This document shows positions 12,236 through 24,582 of a DNA stretch of 64,000 nt, in pieces. The notes under the pieces were generated by a model. The model was given only the letters and a program-made list of their open reading frames with translations, was not told the DNA's origin and did no database searches. The translations under genes were made by a program, and so were the position numbers. Within the stretch, counting starts at the first letter, position 1. Every line of letters begins with the position of its first letter. This DNA is from Acanthochromis polyacanthus (taxonomy: Eukaryota > Chordata > Actinopteri > Pomacentridae), in contig NC_067123.1 in assembly GCF_021347895.1 (NCBI RefSeq), positions 4,046,149 through 4,110,148 of the forward strand, read 5' to 3'.

Positions 12236-15200
12236 ATGTCTTTTACTGATGTACCAACCCTCCACCAGGAGGTAAAACATATTAGAGATTCTTTGGATTC
12301 CAGCTGGCTGCTATCACTGGTCATCTCCTGGTTGTTCTTTCAGCCACATTCCAGCTGTTTCATCGTCGACACAAACAGGATCTTTGTCAGTCCAGTCTGC
12401 AGGTTTTATTGGCTCTACTCTCCTTCGTTTAACAGAACATGTGTTGGGGAACGTTGGGAACCGTTCGACCTTTTCCCGGTTTCCATGCCGACCGAGACGC
12501 AATGGAGATCCGAGAAGCTCTGGAGAGCAAAAGTACATGTTCTGTTGCATTCTTGCTTTTATTTCCCTGTTATTAAACCCACAACAATAACACACGTGTC
12601 ATTCAGACGTAGTGACTCTGCTGAGAATTCTGACCAACCGGACCAATGCCCAGCGGCAGGAGATCGCTAAGACCTTTGAAGAACAAACCCAGAAGGTAGA
12701 GAAACACCACATGTTCAGAAAGAATTCCAGAGAGGAATTTTCAGGCCCTGGAGGAAAAACTTCCTCCGTTCATCTGTCATAGGTTACACAACACTGTCAT
12801 CCCTTCATCTGCTGATGAAATGTAGAAATGTTTGAACACACCTCTGTTTGGAGAAGGTTCAGACTAAAAGAATCTTTATTCACAACAGCAGCACGTCTGT
12901 TTATCTTTTAAGGGAAAGTCAACAGAAGAAACAGGACACAAACATACAGTGTAAAATAAAATCCATCTGTTATTTACGCCTTTCCCCATTACAGGTTCGT
13001 TTTGCATCTTTAGAATGAACAACAAATACTAAAATGAGAAACAGAAGTCATATTTCTAATTTAAATGAATGTAAAACATCTGTATCTTTGAATAACATCA
13101 ACTTTTTAAAAAGATCATTTAGATTTTTTTGTTCAAACATTACTTTTAAAAAATAAAAAATGAATTCCAATTTCACAAACATTTTGTCTAATATGTGAAA
13201 CTGTAAATGTACATCTAGAATCGAATACAAGGAATGACAATTAACAGAAAAAAACTGAGTTATATTTTAAACTGTTAAGTCAATCATTTTAATAATGTTT
13301 ATCTCTGATTATTAGTCCATTTCCAAATTATCAAGAGAAATGACAAAACTAGACATATTTACACATCTAATGGAAAATAACGTCTAAAAAACTCTGACTG
13401 TGAATTTATTGTTTTAAAGAAAACATTTTTTTTACATAAAATGTATAGTACTACTATTACTACTAATAATAATATAACACGTTCTAATACATAAAATGTA
13501 TTTTATTAATAATAACATATAACATTTAATACAACATATTTTAATAACAATATACAACATGTTTTATACATAAAAGTGTATTTAGCAATAAAAATAATAA
13601 CAATATATAGCATGTTTTAATACATAAAAATGTATTTCATTATTATTATTAATAGCAGTAGCAATAATAATTGTTTTTAATACATAAAAATTATTTTAAT
13701 AATTTCTTATCACTTCACAAATTAAATTTAAGTGTAAAATTGCAAATACTTTTCTAAAATTAGACAAATAAGTGACAATTAACAAAAAGACTGTTGATCT
13801 TTCATTTTCCATAGATTTGTTTATTAAGCTTTAGATTTTTTGTACACAAAACCTGTAATATCTTTATTCCAGCATTTTTATATTATATTTTATTATATTA
13901 CATATGTTCTATCATATTTCTAGTAATGTAAAATAAATTTATAAAAACAGCAACTGTGAACAAGTAATAATGAACTCATTTCCAGTATGAAACTGTAAAT
14001 GGATTATTGGTTCTGTAATTTAACATCAATGTATTTGATAAATTGAGGATATCTTATATATTTATAGCAGTTTTCACAGCTAAAATCTAAACAGTTCTAA
14101 TCTAATACAATGTTTTACAATGTATCCATCACATTTTTTATTTCATTGTTTTTACATGAGTAAAATCTAAAAAAATATGTCATTATACATAAAAACTTCA
14201 CATATCTAGTGTTTTTTCACTGACACCGTCTAAAATGGGTCGCTGTGGTTTATCAGGACCTTAATGATGATGAAGCATGTTTAATATGGACTATCTAGTA
14301 GTGATGGGTCTAACGACACTTGAAGCCTCGACACATGTGTCGACTCCACAAGGCGAAGCCCCGTGTCGGTGTGCGTATCGCTGTAAGGCAAACCACGTGA
14401 CCGACACAGTTGCTGTGTCGTTTGGTCTTGGAAGCGCCAAATCGTATTGATAAGGCGGAAAATGTGGCGACAGGTTTGTGGCTCGTGTTGCACCGACATT
14501 TTGTGTACTTTGCGGCTTTGCGTTGGTTTCTTACTTGTTTGTGGAGATCATCATGGATAATCAATCAAGGAAGAGGAAGTTTTCTGTCGTGTGGAATCAC
14601 TTTGATCTTATCACGGCAAATAAGGTAAATGCTCTTCCTGTTGTTGTTTCCACTATTTTCGGGGGTTTTTGCAATTTATGTCAAACGAAATTGCTTACAC
14701 AGATTTATTTGTAATTCTGACTGTAGGTGAAATGTAGGATTTGCTCTCAGGAGTTGTCCTACAGTAACTGGAGCACCTCTACAATGCTGAGGCATTACCG
14801 ACATGAGAACGAAGCGCCTGATGACACCCCTTTGATCAACCCGAGTGCTTCCATGAAGCAACGAGGTGATGAAAGAATTGTGAACATGATTATTAAAGAC
14901 TGTCCAGCGCTCAGCATCGTGGAAGACGAGGGGTACCGAGAGTTGGATGGAGTTCATTATGCCCTCATATGTTCTGCCAACAAGAAAGGTAGGCAATGAA
15001 GTTGATTAATTGGATATGGTGTTATACATTTTAACAAAGTGAATTTGTTTTTTTTCCCTTTTTTTGATGTCTTTTACGACATATTTTGTTTAGCACTTTT
15101 AATGTTTTTGTAATATTTGGTATTTATAATTTACTATTTTATTCTCATCAGTGTTTTATGTTGCACTTTGAATCAAGTTCCTAGTTAATGAATTTGCTCT

Positions 15201-17964
15201 GGCAATAAACTTTTTCTGATTCTGGTATGCCTGTTACGTGCTTTCACTCAATAATCTATTAACCTGTGTTCTTTTAAATTTAGACTCTCAAGATCATGAT
15301 TGGCCAAAAGTATGAGGAGAAAAAGGAGAAGGTGAAAAAAGAGCTGGAGAGTGCTGCTGCAGTGAGTCTAACGGCTGACATGTGGACTTCAATCGACATG
15401 GAGGCATACCTGGCTGTAACCTGTCACTACATCCACAGTGAGACTCATACAATGTCTACATCAGTGTTAGGAGTGGAACACTTTCCCCAGCTGCACACTG
15501 CTGAAAATCTGGCCCAAGCTAAGCAAAAAATAACGGAAGATTGGGCCATAGCAGAGAAAGTGAGATGTCTAGTCACAGATGCAGCAGCAAACATGAAGGC
15601 ATGTGCCAGAAAGCTCCACATTAGACACACAATTTGCATAGCTCACTCATTGAACTTAACAGTCAGGAAATCATGTGACAAAATTGAGACACTCACAGGT
15701 ATTCGTAACAAAACAAAGCAGATTGTAACATACTTTCGAACAAGTACCACGGCCAAAGAGAAGCTGGGACAAGTCCAGCTACAGATGGGATCACCAGTGA
15801 AGAAATTAATTAATGAGGTGTCAACTAGATGGAACAGCACATATTTAATGCTGGAACGCATGGTGGAGCTGAAGGAATCAATGATGGTATCTCTGGCCTC
15901 TTTAAATAGTGAAATACCTCCTCTAACTACACAGGATTTTGAAACCATACAGGAGACTCTCCATGTGCTTGCTCCATTTCACCAAGCAACAGTGGAGCTG
16001 TCAGAGGAGAAAAGAGTGAGTGGATCAAAAGTCATTCCTATGCTTAAAATGCTGCACCACTCATTGCAACGCAACGCAGTCAGTATGACAACAGAAACTG
16101 CAAAGACTTTGGTGGAAAACCTTAACAAAAGACTTACAGAAACTGTGTGCGGCCTTGAGTCATCAAGTGTGATGACTTAACCAACACTGCTGGATCCTTG
16201 GTTCAAGAAAATGGGGTTTGTGAGTGAGTGCAAAGCCAATGAAGCAGTGAAAAAACTTAAGTCAGAGTGTGCTGCAGAAATGAGAAGGAGCACTGTGCCA
16301 ATACTAATGGATGATGCCCAGGCTGGACCTTCAACACAACCACCTGCTCCCAGTTCAGTTTGTCATATCATATTGTAAAGTGTTTATTTGGATTTTAACC
16401 TCAGCTTTAATTAGCTGTAAAAGGAGAGTTCAGAGTTTAAGACTAACATAGATGCATTGTATGTTTTTCCCCCTCAGATGACAACCTGTGGGAGCTGCTA
16501 GACATGGAAGTCTGGGACAGCAGAGCCAACTCAAGTGCCACCACAGATTCTGTTATTGAAGTGAAGAGATATCTGTCTGAGGTTAACACTCCCCGCTCAC
16601 AAGATCCACTTCAGTACTGGAAATCACAAAGGGAAGACTACCCTCACTTGTACAGACTTGCAATGAAATGTCTCTGTACACCGTCTTCATCAGTGCCCTG
16701 TGAAAGGGTGTTCTCCAAAGCAGGAGAAATAGTTTCCAAGCGACGTAATCGCCTTGGCCCTAAGATGTTACAGCAGCTGATGTTTCTGAATAAAAATGTA
16801 TGAAAGACTGTTGTGTTTGTTTTCAGTTAAATAAATACATTTATTAATCATTTAAACTTTATTGTCCCACATGGGGCATTTGTCTTGACAATAAAGTGCA
16901 AGTTCAAGCAGGCACAACAATACGCAATGAGTGAAAAGTCTTTATTGAAGCAGCCTGCAATGACTCTTTTCATCCAGCAGATGTCGACATTTATACAGTA
17001 ACTGTCAACACAGTTTGGGAAATGTTCCGATACACACACTAAGGTATCATCTACCCATCCCTACTATCGAGTGTTTTTTCACTGACACCGTCTAAAATGG
17101 GTCACTGTGGTTTATCAGGACCTTAATGATGATGAAACATGTTTAATTATGGACTATCTAGTGTTTTTTCACTGACACAGTCTAAAATGGGTCACTGTGG
17201 TTTATCAGGACCTTGCGGCGGCTCTGAAGAAATCTTTATCTGGAGATGTGGAGGTTCTTCTGCTGGAGCTTCTGATGCCTCCTGTCCAGTATGAAGCTTA
17301 TCGGCTGCAGCAAGCCATGGCCGTGAGTGCTACAGCTCTTATTTAACTTACCTGGCATTTATATTAGTGTTTGTATTCATGCATATTTATGTGTGCAGGG
17401 TTTAGGTACAGATGAGGAAACTCTGATGGAGATTCTGTGCACCAGATCTGGACCTCGGCTTCAGGAAATCAGAGCCGCATATAAACAATGTAACTTTTCT
17501 AATCTTCTTCAACCACATAAACTGATAGTTGTGGATGTTTAAATTCACATATTTTCTTTATTTCTTTTGGTTTTCAGTGTATAAGAAGGATCTGGAGAAG
17601 GAGCTGAAAGGAGAAACCAGCGGAGACTTTGCTAAACTCGTTCTGGCTTTACTAAATGTAATTTCACTATTTTTATCTTTACATTTTTCACAACTAACAG
17701 TCACATTTTTTTTAAAACTACAACTGTGCCTTATGGATTATTATTTACTCTATATGTGGCTCTGAAATAGAATTTTTTTCTTCTTCCTCTCAACAGAAAA
17801 GCAGCGCTGCTGGTGGTGTTCAAAGAGATATTGAGGTATTTATTTATTTTACTTTTGTAAATTAAAAAATGTGCTCTAATTGCATAAAAGGAGAATCTGT
17901 GATTATTATATTTTAATATAAAAAAGCTGCACATTGTCAAAATAAATGTGTTATTTTCAAGATT

Positions 17965-18034
<70 letters not shown>

Positions 18035-21000
18035 GTATATACACACACACAGTAAACTGTAAAAATGTAATTTTGTAAAATGTAATTTTACATAATTTTC
18101 TAATTTTCTCCAACATTTTTTAAATGTTCAAAAACATCAATACAATAAAAGAACACATAGAAGGCATATTTACATGTCCAGTGCAAAATAATATTTACAA
18201 TTCCCTTAAAGGTTTCCTTTTTAAATATTAACTGTTTTTATGCACAAAAGGACTGATTTGTTGTAAAATCCCAATTGTTTTCCTTTTAATAGATAAATTG
18301 GTTAAATTCAAGCATAATATATTTATATAATTAGACACAATTAATGACACTTCTCTAATTTTACACAGATTGGTACAATAACTGTACACAGATTTGTTTG
18401 TTAAATGGCAAATAGCTTGTACACTGCAATTTTTTTACTATATTTTCTCTTTTCTCATAGATTTTTTAAATATTCAAAAATGTCAATGAAGTTACAAAAG
18501 TAGACAAATTTACATGTCTCTGTAATGCCGTTAAAATTCCCACTTTTTTTTATAGAAAATTGCATTTTTTGAACCATAAAAACACAAGACATGCATTCAC
18601 AAGTTTTCATTTATGTGGTTAAAGGAAGTATTGAGGTATTATTTTACCTTATATTCACAAATGTGGTACTCTCAACATTATATTCTAATAGGATAAAGCA
18701 TATCTCTACTAAATTCTGACAGTGCACCATTATAATCCATAGATTTACTTTATTAGTTTGTTAATAAGAAAAGTACCTGTGATTTCGGAGCAGTTCTCAC
18801 CATCTTAATTGCAGAAACAGCTCAAAAAAATCACTTTTTCCCCAATCATTTACTTTCTCACATAGAGAATATTCAGAATAGCTGTGATAAACGGGGACGT
18901 GAGCAGCAAAACTTTCATTTTTGCATCACTCTGTGACACTTATATGCACTCACAGCCCTTATAGGGAGCAGAATGTTGCTGTAAAACTTCAAATTTGTGC
19001 GATTTCACCTTTTTTGGACTGTTTTTTTTGTTTTCAGTCTCTGTCTGCGACTCTAAGTGGGAAAAAAGCTGATGCTGGACCGTGGATTAGCATCCTGACC
19101 TCCAGAGACTCGGATCATCTCAACAAAGGTGGTTCTCTGATTTAGATTTACACAAATTTAAACATAAGTTAATTCCTCTAACTTTTAATAATAACTTCCT
19201 GACAGTGCTGACGGGACTGGAGCTGAAGAACGGACAGGCGATCAATGAAACGGTGGAGAAACGCTTCTCTGGAGACTTTCGACTGGGTTTGAGTGTTTTA
19301 GGTGAATAAGGTTTGAATGTTTTAATGTGAAATGCACATGTTGAATAACTTCTAAAGTTTATTATTATATGTGTTTGTAGTTCAGTGCATTCAAAGCTCC
19401 GATGTCTACCTCGCCAAGAGACTCGCCACCATGAAGGTACGCTAGTTATCTTTCTAACTCACTTAAGTTAAACATATTTTAATGAGGTTTTTGCCGTAAC
19501 AAAAGGAGGGATTCTTGCTAGTCATTGAATCTAAGCATGTCCATCAGGTGGCGCTGTGACTGAGAGTGTATTTTGGTCTAGGTTTGTAATCTGGGCCAGA
19601 GTCTGATCCCACTTGCAAAATTTGAGGCAGATTGTAGTGTATACAGGCCAATTAGACGGCACTTCCTGTGTCATAATTGTCGAAATTCCACCAGCCACCA
19701 GCCATCTCGGACTTTTGTGGAGCATTTTGCTAACTTTTAATCACCTATGACTAGTGTACATCCTGGCCAAATTTGAGCACTGTCGGTGGTACCCTGTTTG
19801 AGTTTATAGCTTTTGATAAAGTGAAAAAAATGGTCCAAAATATGACACATAATTCAAAATGCTCAGCATCCTGTTGTGTTTTGGGTATGGGTGTCAATGA
19901 CATTTTAGTGCATCTTGATGAATTACATATATGTATCAAGTTTCATAACTCTAGATGACACGTACTGGCCATAGTAAATGCTTGAAATTTTCCAGGTGGC
20001 GCTATGGAGCCACTTTGGCTCACACCCATGCAATTCCCCCAAAAAATATGATTTTTTTTTCCGCTGATCCTGATGTATGTACAAAGGTCGACGTGCTTTC
20101 AAGTATTTTTTGACCTTCAAAAGTCCAAATGAAAAGTCCACCAAAGAAAGAACAATGGTGTAAATTAAACCCATGGGTTTCAATGGGGTCTTTGCACCAT
20201 TCAATGCTTGGACCCTAATTAAAGCTGCAAGCAGCGTTGATCGGGTCCTCGCATCTTTACTGGTCAGTGAGTCCAAGCTTCCACCAGGTGGCGGTGCAAG
20301 TGAGAGTGTGTTGACCTAGGTATGTCATCAGGGCCAGACTCTGATCATACATGTAAAATCTGAGGCAGATTGGAGCATGTACAGCACTTCCTGTTTCATG
20401 GTTTCATCGAAACTCCGCCAGCCACCATTTACACACACTCAGATTTTTATGGAGCAAAAACTTTTTGGATAGCTTTTAATCACCCATGCCTGGAGCACAT
20501 CCTGGCCAAATCTGAGCTCTGTTGGTGTTGCCCTATTTGAGTTAAAGCTTTTGAAAAAGTGAAAAAATTAGTCCAAAATGTTCCAAAATATGTCACATAA
20601 TTCAAAATTGCCAGCTTCCTGTTGTGTTTTGGGTGTGGCTGTCAATTACATTTTTGTGCGGCTTGATGAGTTACATATGCCTACCAAATTCCATAGCTGT
20701 AAATGGCATGTAGTGGCCGTAGTTTGTGGCGCTATTTTGGCTCACATGTGTACAATTCCTCTAACATATCAAATTTTTGCCGGTCCAGATGTGTGTGCAA
20801 ATTTTCATGGGTTCTCAAGCATTTTCAGGCTTTCAAAATTGCAATTTTAAATGCGACAGAAAAATGATGAAACATAATAGATTTCAAGAGGTTCCTGGTA
20901 CCGTAGGTGTTCAGACCCAAATAAAAAGAAAACTTCTAACTTGACTTCATCTGCAATGAATCGAGCTTTATGAATAAAACATTGTCTGAAATTTAGGGAA

Positions 21001-22741
21001 CAGACTTCCTCTTGCTGTAATATCCCAGTTTGTAAATCAATAACAGTTAATGATAGACTTTCTTGTTGTTTTGGATGCAGTAGATCATTTCAAACGACTT
21101 CCTGGTATGTGAATCGTTTCATGCAAAACGTCGTTAACTGAGCCAAACAAATGATCCCTGTGTCCTTTGGCTTGAATTTTGCATTTATGACATCACGAAG
21201 CAAATCAGGTATCGCCCTTTGCGCCTTGAGTTTTTTTTAAACCCAAAATCTATTTTACATGAAGAACCCACCTTTCCTCCATCACACTCTTTGTGAATGT
21301 CTGGGTTTTCCCTCTTCAGACGACAGAAAGACGGGATTTAGTCAGTGGACAGCACTTGTTTTTGAATCACACTCATTTTAACAGTTTTCTTAACTAAGGT
21401 AGAGGTTTATTATCACTATTATTGCTGCTATAGGTGTAAACATTATGTTTAGCTAGAGATAGCACTTGTATGGCCTTAAAAAGTACCAGAAATGTACAGA
21501 AATTAGCTTTAAATGTATTTTACTGATGGGGAACAACAGTGTGCTGTATACTGTACAATAGAATTCACACCTTTTGAATAATTGCTCCCATCCACAATGT
21601 GCAGAACTTGCAATAATTAGAATAAAATAAAATACTAGATGCCACAAAAACATATGAAGACCATATTGGCATATGTAGGACAGTATGCATGAGTGTGTCC
21701 ATGCACTTAGCAGATGCTTTTCTCCCAGTTTCTCATTGTGTGTGTGTCTTTGTGGTTTTACAAGCGTGTGTTTTAATCAAAAATTATTTTTTATGGAGTC
21801 TTTTGCCTTCGTACGACAATCTATTCAAGATTTGACCCCTAAGCTGTGGTCCAGATGCAAAAAACACACTAAAATTTTCAGGTTTTTACATTCTAACACT
21901 GAAAATAATCTTTTTCCATGTCAAAAATTCAGTTTTATAGTCTTTTGCTGTTGTACGAAGATCTATTCTAGATTGAACCCACCTTAGCTCACTGGTTTTT
22001 AATCTGGACCTGATTTAAAGTGGTCCAGATGCAAACAATGCACTAAAATCTCCATGTTTTCACATTTTAGCACCAAAAATTATCCATTTACGCTTCAAAA
22101 ATTATGTTTTAGGGAGTCTTTAGCCTTTGTGCGATGATTTATTCAAGATCCGACCCACCTAAGCGCAATGGTTTTTGGTGTGAACCTGATCTAAAGCGGT
22201 CCAGATGCAACAAAACAAACTAAAATCATCATGTTTTTACGTTTCAACACAAAACACAATGAGTTCTATGTCCAAAATTGTGTTTTATAGTCTTTAGCCT
22301 TGCCAAGAAGCAAAGCCAAGATCACATTCTACCTTATTGATTTGTTTATTATTCACAACAACACTTCTATAACACACAGGTTTGCAGACTGTTGTTGCAC
22401 TGACTGTAAAGCTACGTGAAACAAACTGGACGTTAACTTTGTATGTATGAGGTGATATTTGGAACTTTTCACAGCCTCATAATTTAAACTTTTGCAGCCG
22501 TCCTTTGTTCACGGCATCATGGTTTCTCACAGCGAGGAGGATCTGCTCTGCATCCGAGCGGCCTTCATTAAACTAACAGGAACTTCTCTGTACTCGGCTC
22601 TGCAGGTCAGTAAAACTGCAATACATACTAGAGTCGCCTCTCAGTATCCAACGCTGACGTGAAATCTTTCTTTTTCTACAGAAACAGTTCAAAGGAGATC
22701 ATCTACAGGTGCTGCTGGCCGTCTGTCGGTCCGAAGATTAA
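12236..22741 (+). CDS. anxa9: Annexin, annexin A9-like, 13 coding exons
   Basis: Annexins bind acidic phospholipid membranes, usually through Ca2+, using four repeats of about 70 residues. Coding exons: 12236-12271, 12355-12402, 12436-12532, 12607-12695, 17209-17322, 17399-17489, 17578-17657, 17797-17835, 19038-19128, 19206-19301, 19381-19436, 22498-22605 and 22682-22741. They keep frame throughout and encode 334 residues, the normal four-repeat size. Annexin hallmarks include LTNRTNAQRQEI in repeat 1, GLGTDEETL and ETSGDF in repeat 2, and GDF in repeat 3. The WGTLGTVRPF stretch before repeat 1 and the LCIRAAF, SLYSALQ and CRSED ends resemble annexin A9 as I remember it. The type II Ca2+ loop is intact only in repeat 2; repeats 1 (ESKNVV), 3 (SGKKADAGPW) and 4 (shortened) have lost it, also as in A9. 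Intron phases match the A1/A2/A9 pattern. Subfamily assignment is inference; annexin identity is certain. Confidence 0.88.
12790..14200. other. AT-rich intron 4 sequence
   Basis: Very AT-rich intronic DNA with TATTA/TAATAA-type low complexity. No exon or transposon end was recognised. Confidence 0.5.
14203..14291 (+). repeat. Decoy copy 1 of the exon-5 splice-acceptor region
   Basis: This 89-bp unit contains 'tcactgacaccgtctaaaat' and the acceptor 'gtggtttatcag' followed by 'gacctt', the start of real exon 5. Past 'gacctt' the sequence diverges into 'aatgatgatgaa', so splicing here would reach a stop within 14 codons. The hAT element begins immediately after this copy. Confidence 0.8.
14299..17063 (+). 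mobile_element. hAT transposon (ZBED type), 2765 bp, inactivated
   Basis: The element starts 'tagtgatgggt' and ends 'acccatcccta', short inverted ends typical of hAT. It is flanked by an 8-bp target duplication, ctatctag (14291-14298) and ctatcgag (17064-17071), which differ at one base. The uninterrupted target is visible at 17154-17161 in the neighbouring copy of the host repeat, so the insertion limits are exact. It lies in annexin intron 4, in the same orientation as the gene. Confidence 0.9.
14553..16803 (+). pseudogene. hAT transposase (BED zinc finger, RNase-H-like core, hAT dimerisation tail)
   Basis: Four exons can be read: 14553-14624, 14727-14988, 15284 to about 16350, and 16478-16803. 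Exons 1 and 2 join to give a BED finger (WNHF, CRIC at its CxxC, then MLRHYRHEN). Exon 3 holds the catalytic core, with LTADMWTS, CLVTDAAANM and CIAHSLNL. Exon 4 holds the C-terminal dimerisation block: DPLQYWKS, then SSSVPCERVFSKAGEIVSKR. Two lesions disable it. A one-base insertion near 14945 shifts the frame before the exon 2 donor, and a TAA lies at 16178-16180, after which the same frame continues (LLDPWFKKMGF). Cutting and pasting by this copy is therefore not expected. Confidence 0.85.
17065..17208 (+). repeat. Decoy copy 2 plus authentic acceptor copy 3 before annexin exon 5
   Basis: Copy 2 (17065-17154, 90 bp) is nearly identical to the 14203-14291 unit. Copy 3 (17155-17208) ends at the acceptor actually used for exon 5 (17209). 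Before the hAT insertion, three 3' splice sites with the same 'tttatcag|gacctt' junction stood in tandem. Confidence 0.85.
17967..18051. repeat. (CA)n(TA)n microsatellite
   Basis: An uninterrupted CA run of about 50 bp is followed by TA repeats and a short second CA run, in annexin intron 8. Confidence 0.95.
18060..19030. other. Annexin intron 8 remainder
   Basis: AT-rich intron. Two loosely related 'ttacacagattggtacaata'-like segments suggest an old internal duplication; nothing else was seen. Confidence 0.35.
19505..20935. repeat. Two diverged copies of a common teleost interspersed repeat
   Basis: Copy 1 (about 19505-20215) and copy 2 (about 20216-20935) share the order: 'ccaggtggcg', 'gagagtgt', 'gggccaga', 'tctgat', 'tgaggcagattg', 'cacttcctg', 'aaaatatg', 'cataattcaaaat', 'tcctgttgtgttttgggt'. 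Copy 2 opens with 'aaagctgcaagcagcgttga', a header I recall from many fish genomes. No protein is encoded. It lies in annexin intron 11. Confidence 0.6.
21790..22315. repeat. Tandem repeat, ~150-175 bp unit, about 3.5 copies
   Basis: Units start near 21795, 21943, 22118 and 22288, each with 'gtcttttgcctt'-like sequence, then 'tctattcaagat', 'gaccc', 'ggtccagatgcaa' and 'actaaaat'. They are clearly diverged and lie in annexin intron 11. Confidence 0.65.
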
Positions 22742-22778
22742 ACCAGAATTCCACACAAACAGTCTGTCTTTATGCAAA

Positions 22779-22784
22779 AATAAA
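22779..22784 (+). terminator. Poly(A) signal of the annexin gene
   Basis: AATAAA lies 38 bp after the annexin stop codon (22739-22741), the usual position for a short 3'UTR. Confidence 0.75.
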
Positions 22785-23127
22785 CTCTGATAACTTCCTG
22801 CTCTTCACATTTTATTAGATCAACATGAATTGCATCTTCTACATTTACTGACTCACAAATACATAAAATCTAACAAAACAAGTTGTGTTGAGTGCAGTTA
22901 ATGAAAAGGTGATGAATAATTTATACTGCAAATAAATGTAGTATTTATTTTACAAATAAACCAGGTAGGGAACACTGGCATGATTTGTTCAGATAATCTC
23001 ATCACAATATTCCCTTCAGTATTAGGTCTTTTGTTTTTAACCCTCCTACTATCTTTGGGCTCAATTTGACCCCACGCAATATTTAACGTCTCTAAATAAA
23101 TGATCAATCTTTTCGGTTCATAATTAA

Positions 23128-23845
23128 TAGTGTTGTGACGTTTACGAACGAACTGGTTCTTTTGAACGGCTCGTTAACATGAGCGATGGGAACCGTTCTG
23201 TTTTTCTTTTTTCCCCCCAGTTATATGGGGAGGAGCGCAGTGCTTATTATATATGCAAATAGCATCACGCCACGCTGTCCACGCTGCCTTCACGTGAGTG
23301 CACCAGTGGGAAAAAAACCAAAACATCAACACAGAAACATGTGAATGCCTTGGAGAGCAGCAGCAGCGGTCTAAATGAGGAGGAGGAGAGTCAGTCCGTG
23401 GTAGTGGACAAAATGAGCCAATTAAGGAAACGAAGCAGCATTTGGATGTACTTTTCTCTCGTGGTAGAGAGTAAGGCTAAATGCAGTATTTGTCAAAAAA
23501 ATATTTTAAGTAAGGCTCCACAAATAATTTGCACAAACACCTGAAAACTCAACATCCAACAGTAAAAGTGGCAGAGGTGAGAAGAGAGCCAGATGACTCA
23601 GATAATAGTGACAATGAAGTCTCTGAAAATGCCAGTGCTTCTTTCAGAATAATTCAAACTCATATTGGTGGGATATCTAAATTCATTCCTCCCAGTGATT
23701 ATTTCCAAGATAAAATGAGCTAAGGCCAGACTGGCTTCTTGAAACTTAATAAATATAAAAATGAGCCAGTTTTTTGAACGGCTCTTTGAAAGAAACGGCT
23801 CACCAAGAGCCGGTTCCCCTCAAAGAGCCAGAAATCCCATCTCTA
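23128..23845 (+). mobile_element. Internally deleted hAT element, 718 bp
   Basis: The inverted ends carry 'gaacggctc'/'gagccgttc' motifs, with outer ends 'tagtgttgtg' and 'cccatctcta'. A perfect 8-bp target duplication, ataattaa, occupies 23120-23127 and 23846-23853. The host sequence on both sides ('tttgacccca' motifs at 23068 and 23966) appears to be another dispersed repeat. The perfect duplication suggests a relatively young insertion. Confidence 0.85.
23341..23723 (+). pseudogene. BED zinc-finger remnant of a hAT transposase
   Basis: The first part reads an acidic leader, then SSIWMYF and AKCSICQKN, the first half of a BED finger. The second half (NNLHKHLKTQHP, giving the H-x-H pair) is in a different frame from about 23525, so the finger is split by a small indel. 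The frame then runs to a stop at 23721-23723. The catalytic and dimerisation regions are absent. Confidence 0.75.
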
Positions 23846-24044
23846 ATAATTAATAACTTTTCCTAATTTAATGGAGGCAACTGGGTAAACATAAAATGAA
23901 CATGATGACATGTTTTCAATGACCTGTACACATGTTGAACGTATCAGTGTTCTTTGGGGTGAATTTGACCCCAGGCTTTAAGCTGTATTAAACATCTAAG
24001 AAAATAAACATTTGTGTGTGCCTGTACATAACATCCTCAGATGT

Positions 24045-24338
24045 GATGAATCAACAACTCAAAAATTATCCAAAATGACAAAAAGCATCCACAAAATGAC
24101 TAAAAAGTGACACTAAATGGTTTAAAAGTTGCCCAAAATTACATCAAAATGTGTCAGAAATGACAAAAAGTAGTCCAAAATGACTAAAAATTAATCAAAA
24201 TTACCTAAAATTGGTTCAAAATGGTTCAAAATTTGCCCAAAATGACTGAAACTTGTCCAAAATGTCAAAAATAAATGTCAAAAATGACACGACTAAAACA
24301 TTTCCAAAATGACTAAAAATTGTTCAAAATGACTGAGA
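24045..24338. repeat. Degenerate minisatellite, left part
   Basis: Repeats of about 20 bp built on 'tccaaaatgactaaaaattg'. The array resumes at 25993 after an inserted transposon. Confidence 0.7.
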
Positions 24339-24431
24339 ATAGGGTATATGCCCAAGCTAGACTGACGTACTTCCGCTAGATTCTCAAACAGCGTAACCAC
24401 TTCCGGTCACTCGTGTAGCTGCAGAGTAGCT

Positions 24432-24582
24432 ATGGCGTTCTTCACAGGCTCGCTCCAGGATCTGCCCATAATAACGATTAATGACGTAAGTCGTTTTATT
24501 CGAGCATCGACAAGAGCCTCATCGAGTAAAAAAAGCAAGGGATTCCAACTTTACGTTACAAGCTACATTCACAAGTACGAAG
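24432..24582 (+). pseudogene. First exon of a second transposon protein
   Basis: The frame starts at an ATG just inside the left inverted repeat (MAFFTGSLQDLP, then GFQLYVTSYIHKYE) and ends at a good donor, AAG|GTAAGA. It is 151 nt long, phase 1. ISL2EU elements are known to carry a YqaJ-nuclease-type accessory protein, and this exon could be its start. No downstream exon remains inside the element. Confidence 0.4.

Noticed and set aside
14281..14714. Small ORFs at the left end of the hAT element
   Set aside because: Only the 14553-14624 segment belongs to the transposase model; the others are untranslated end sequence.
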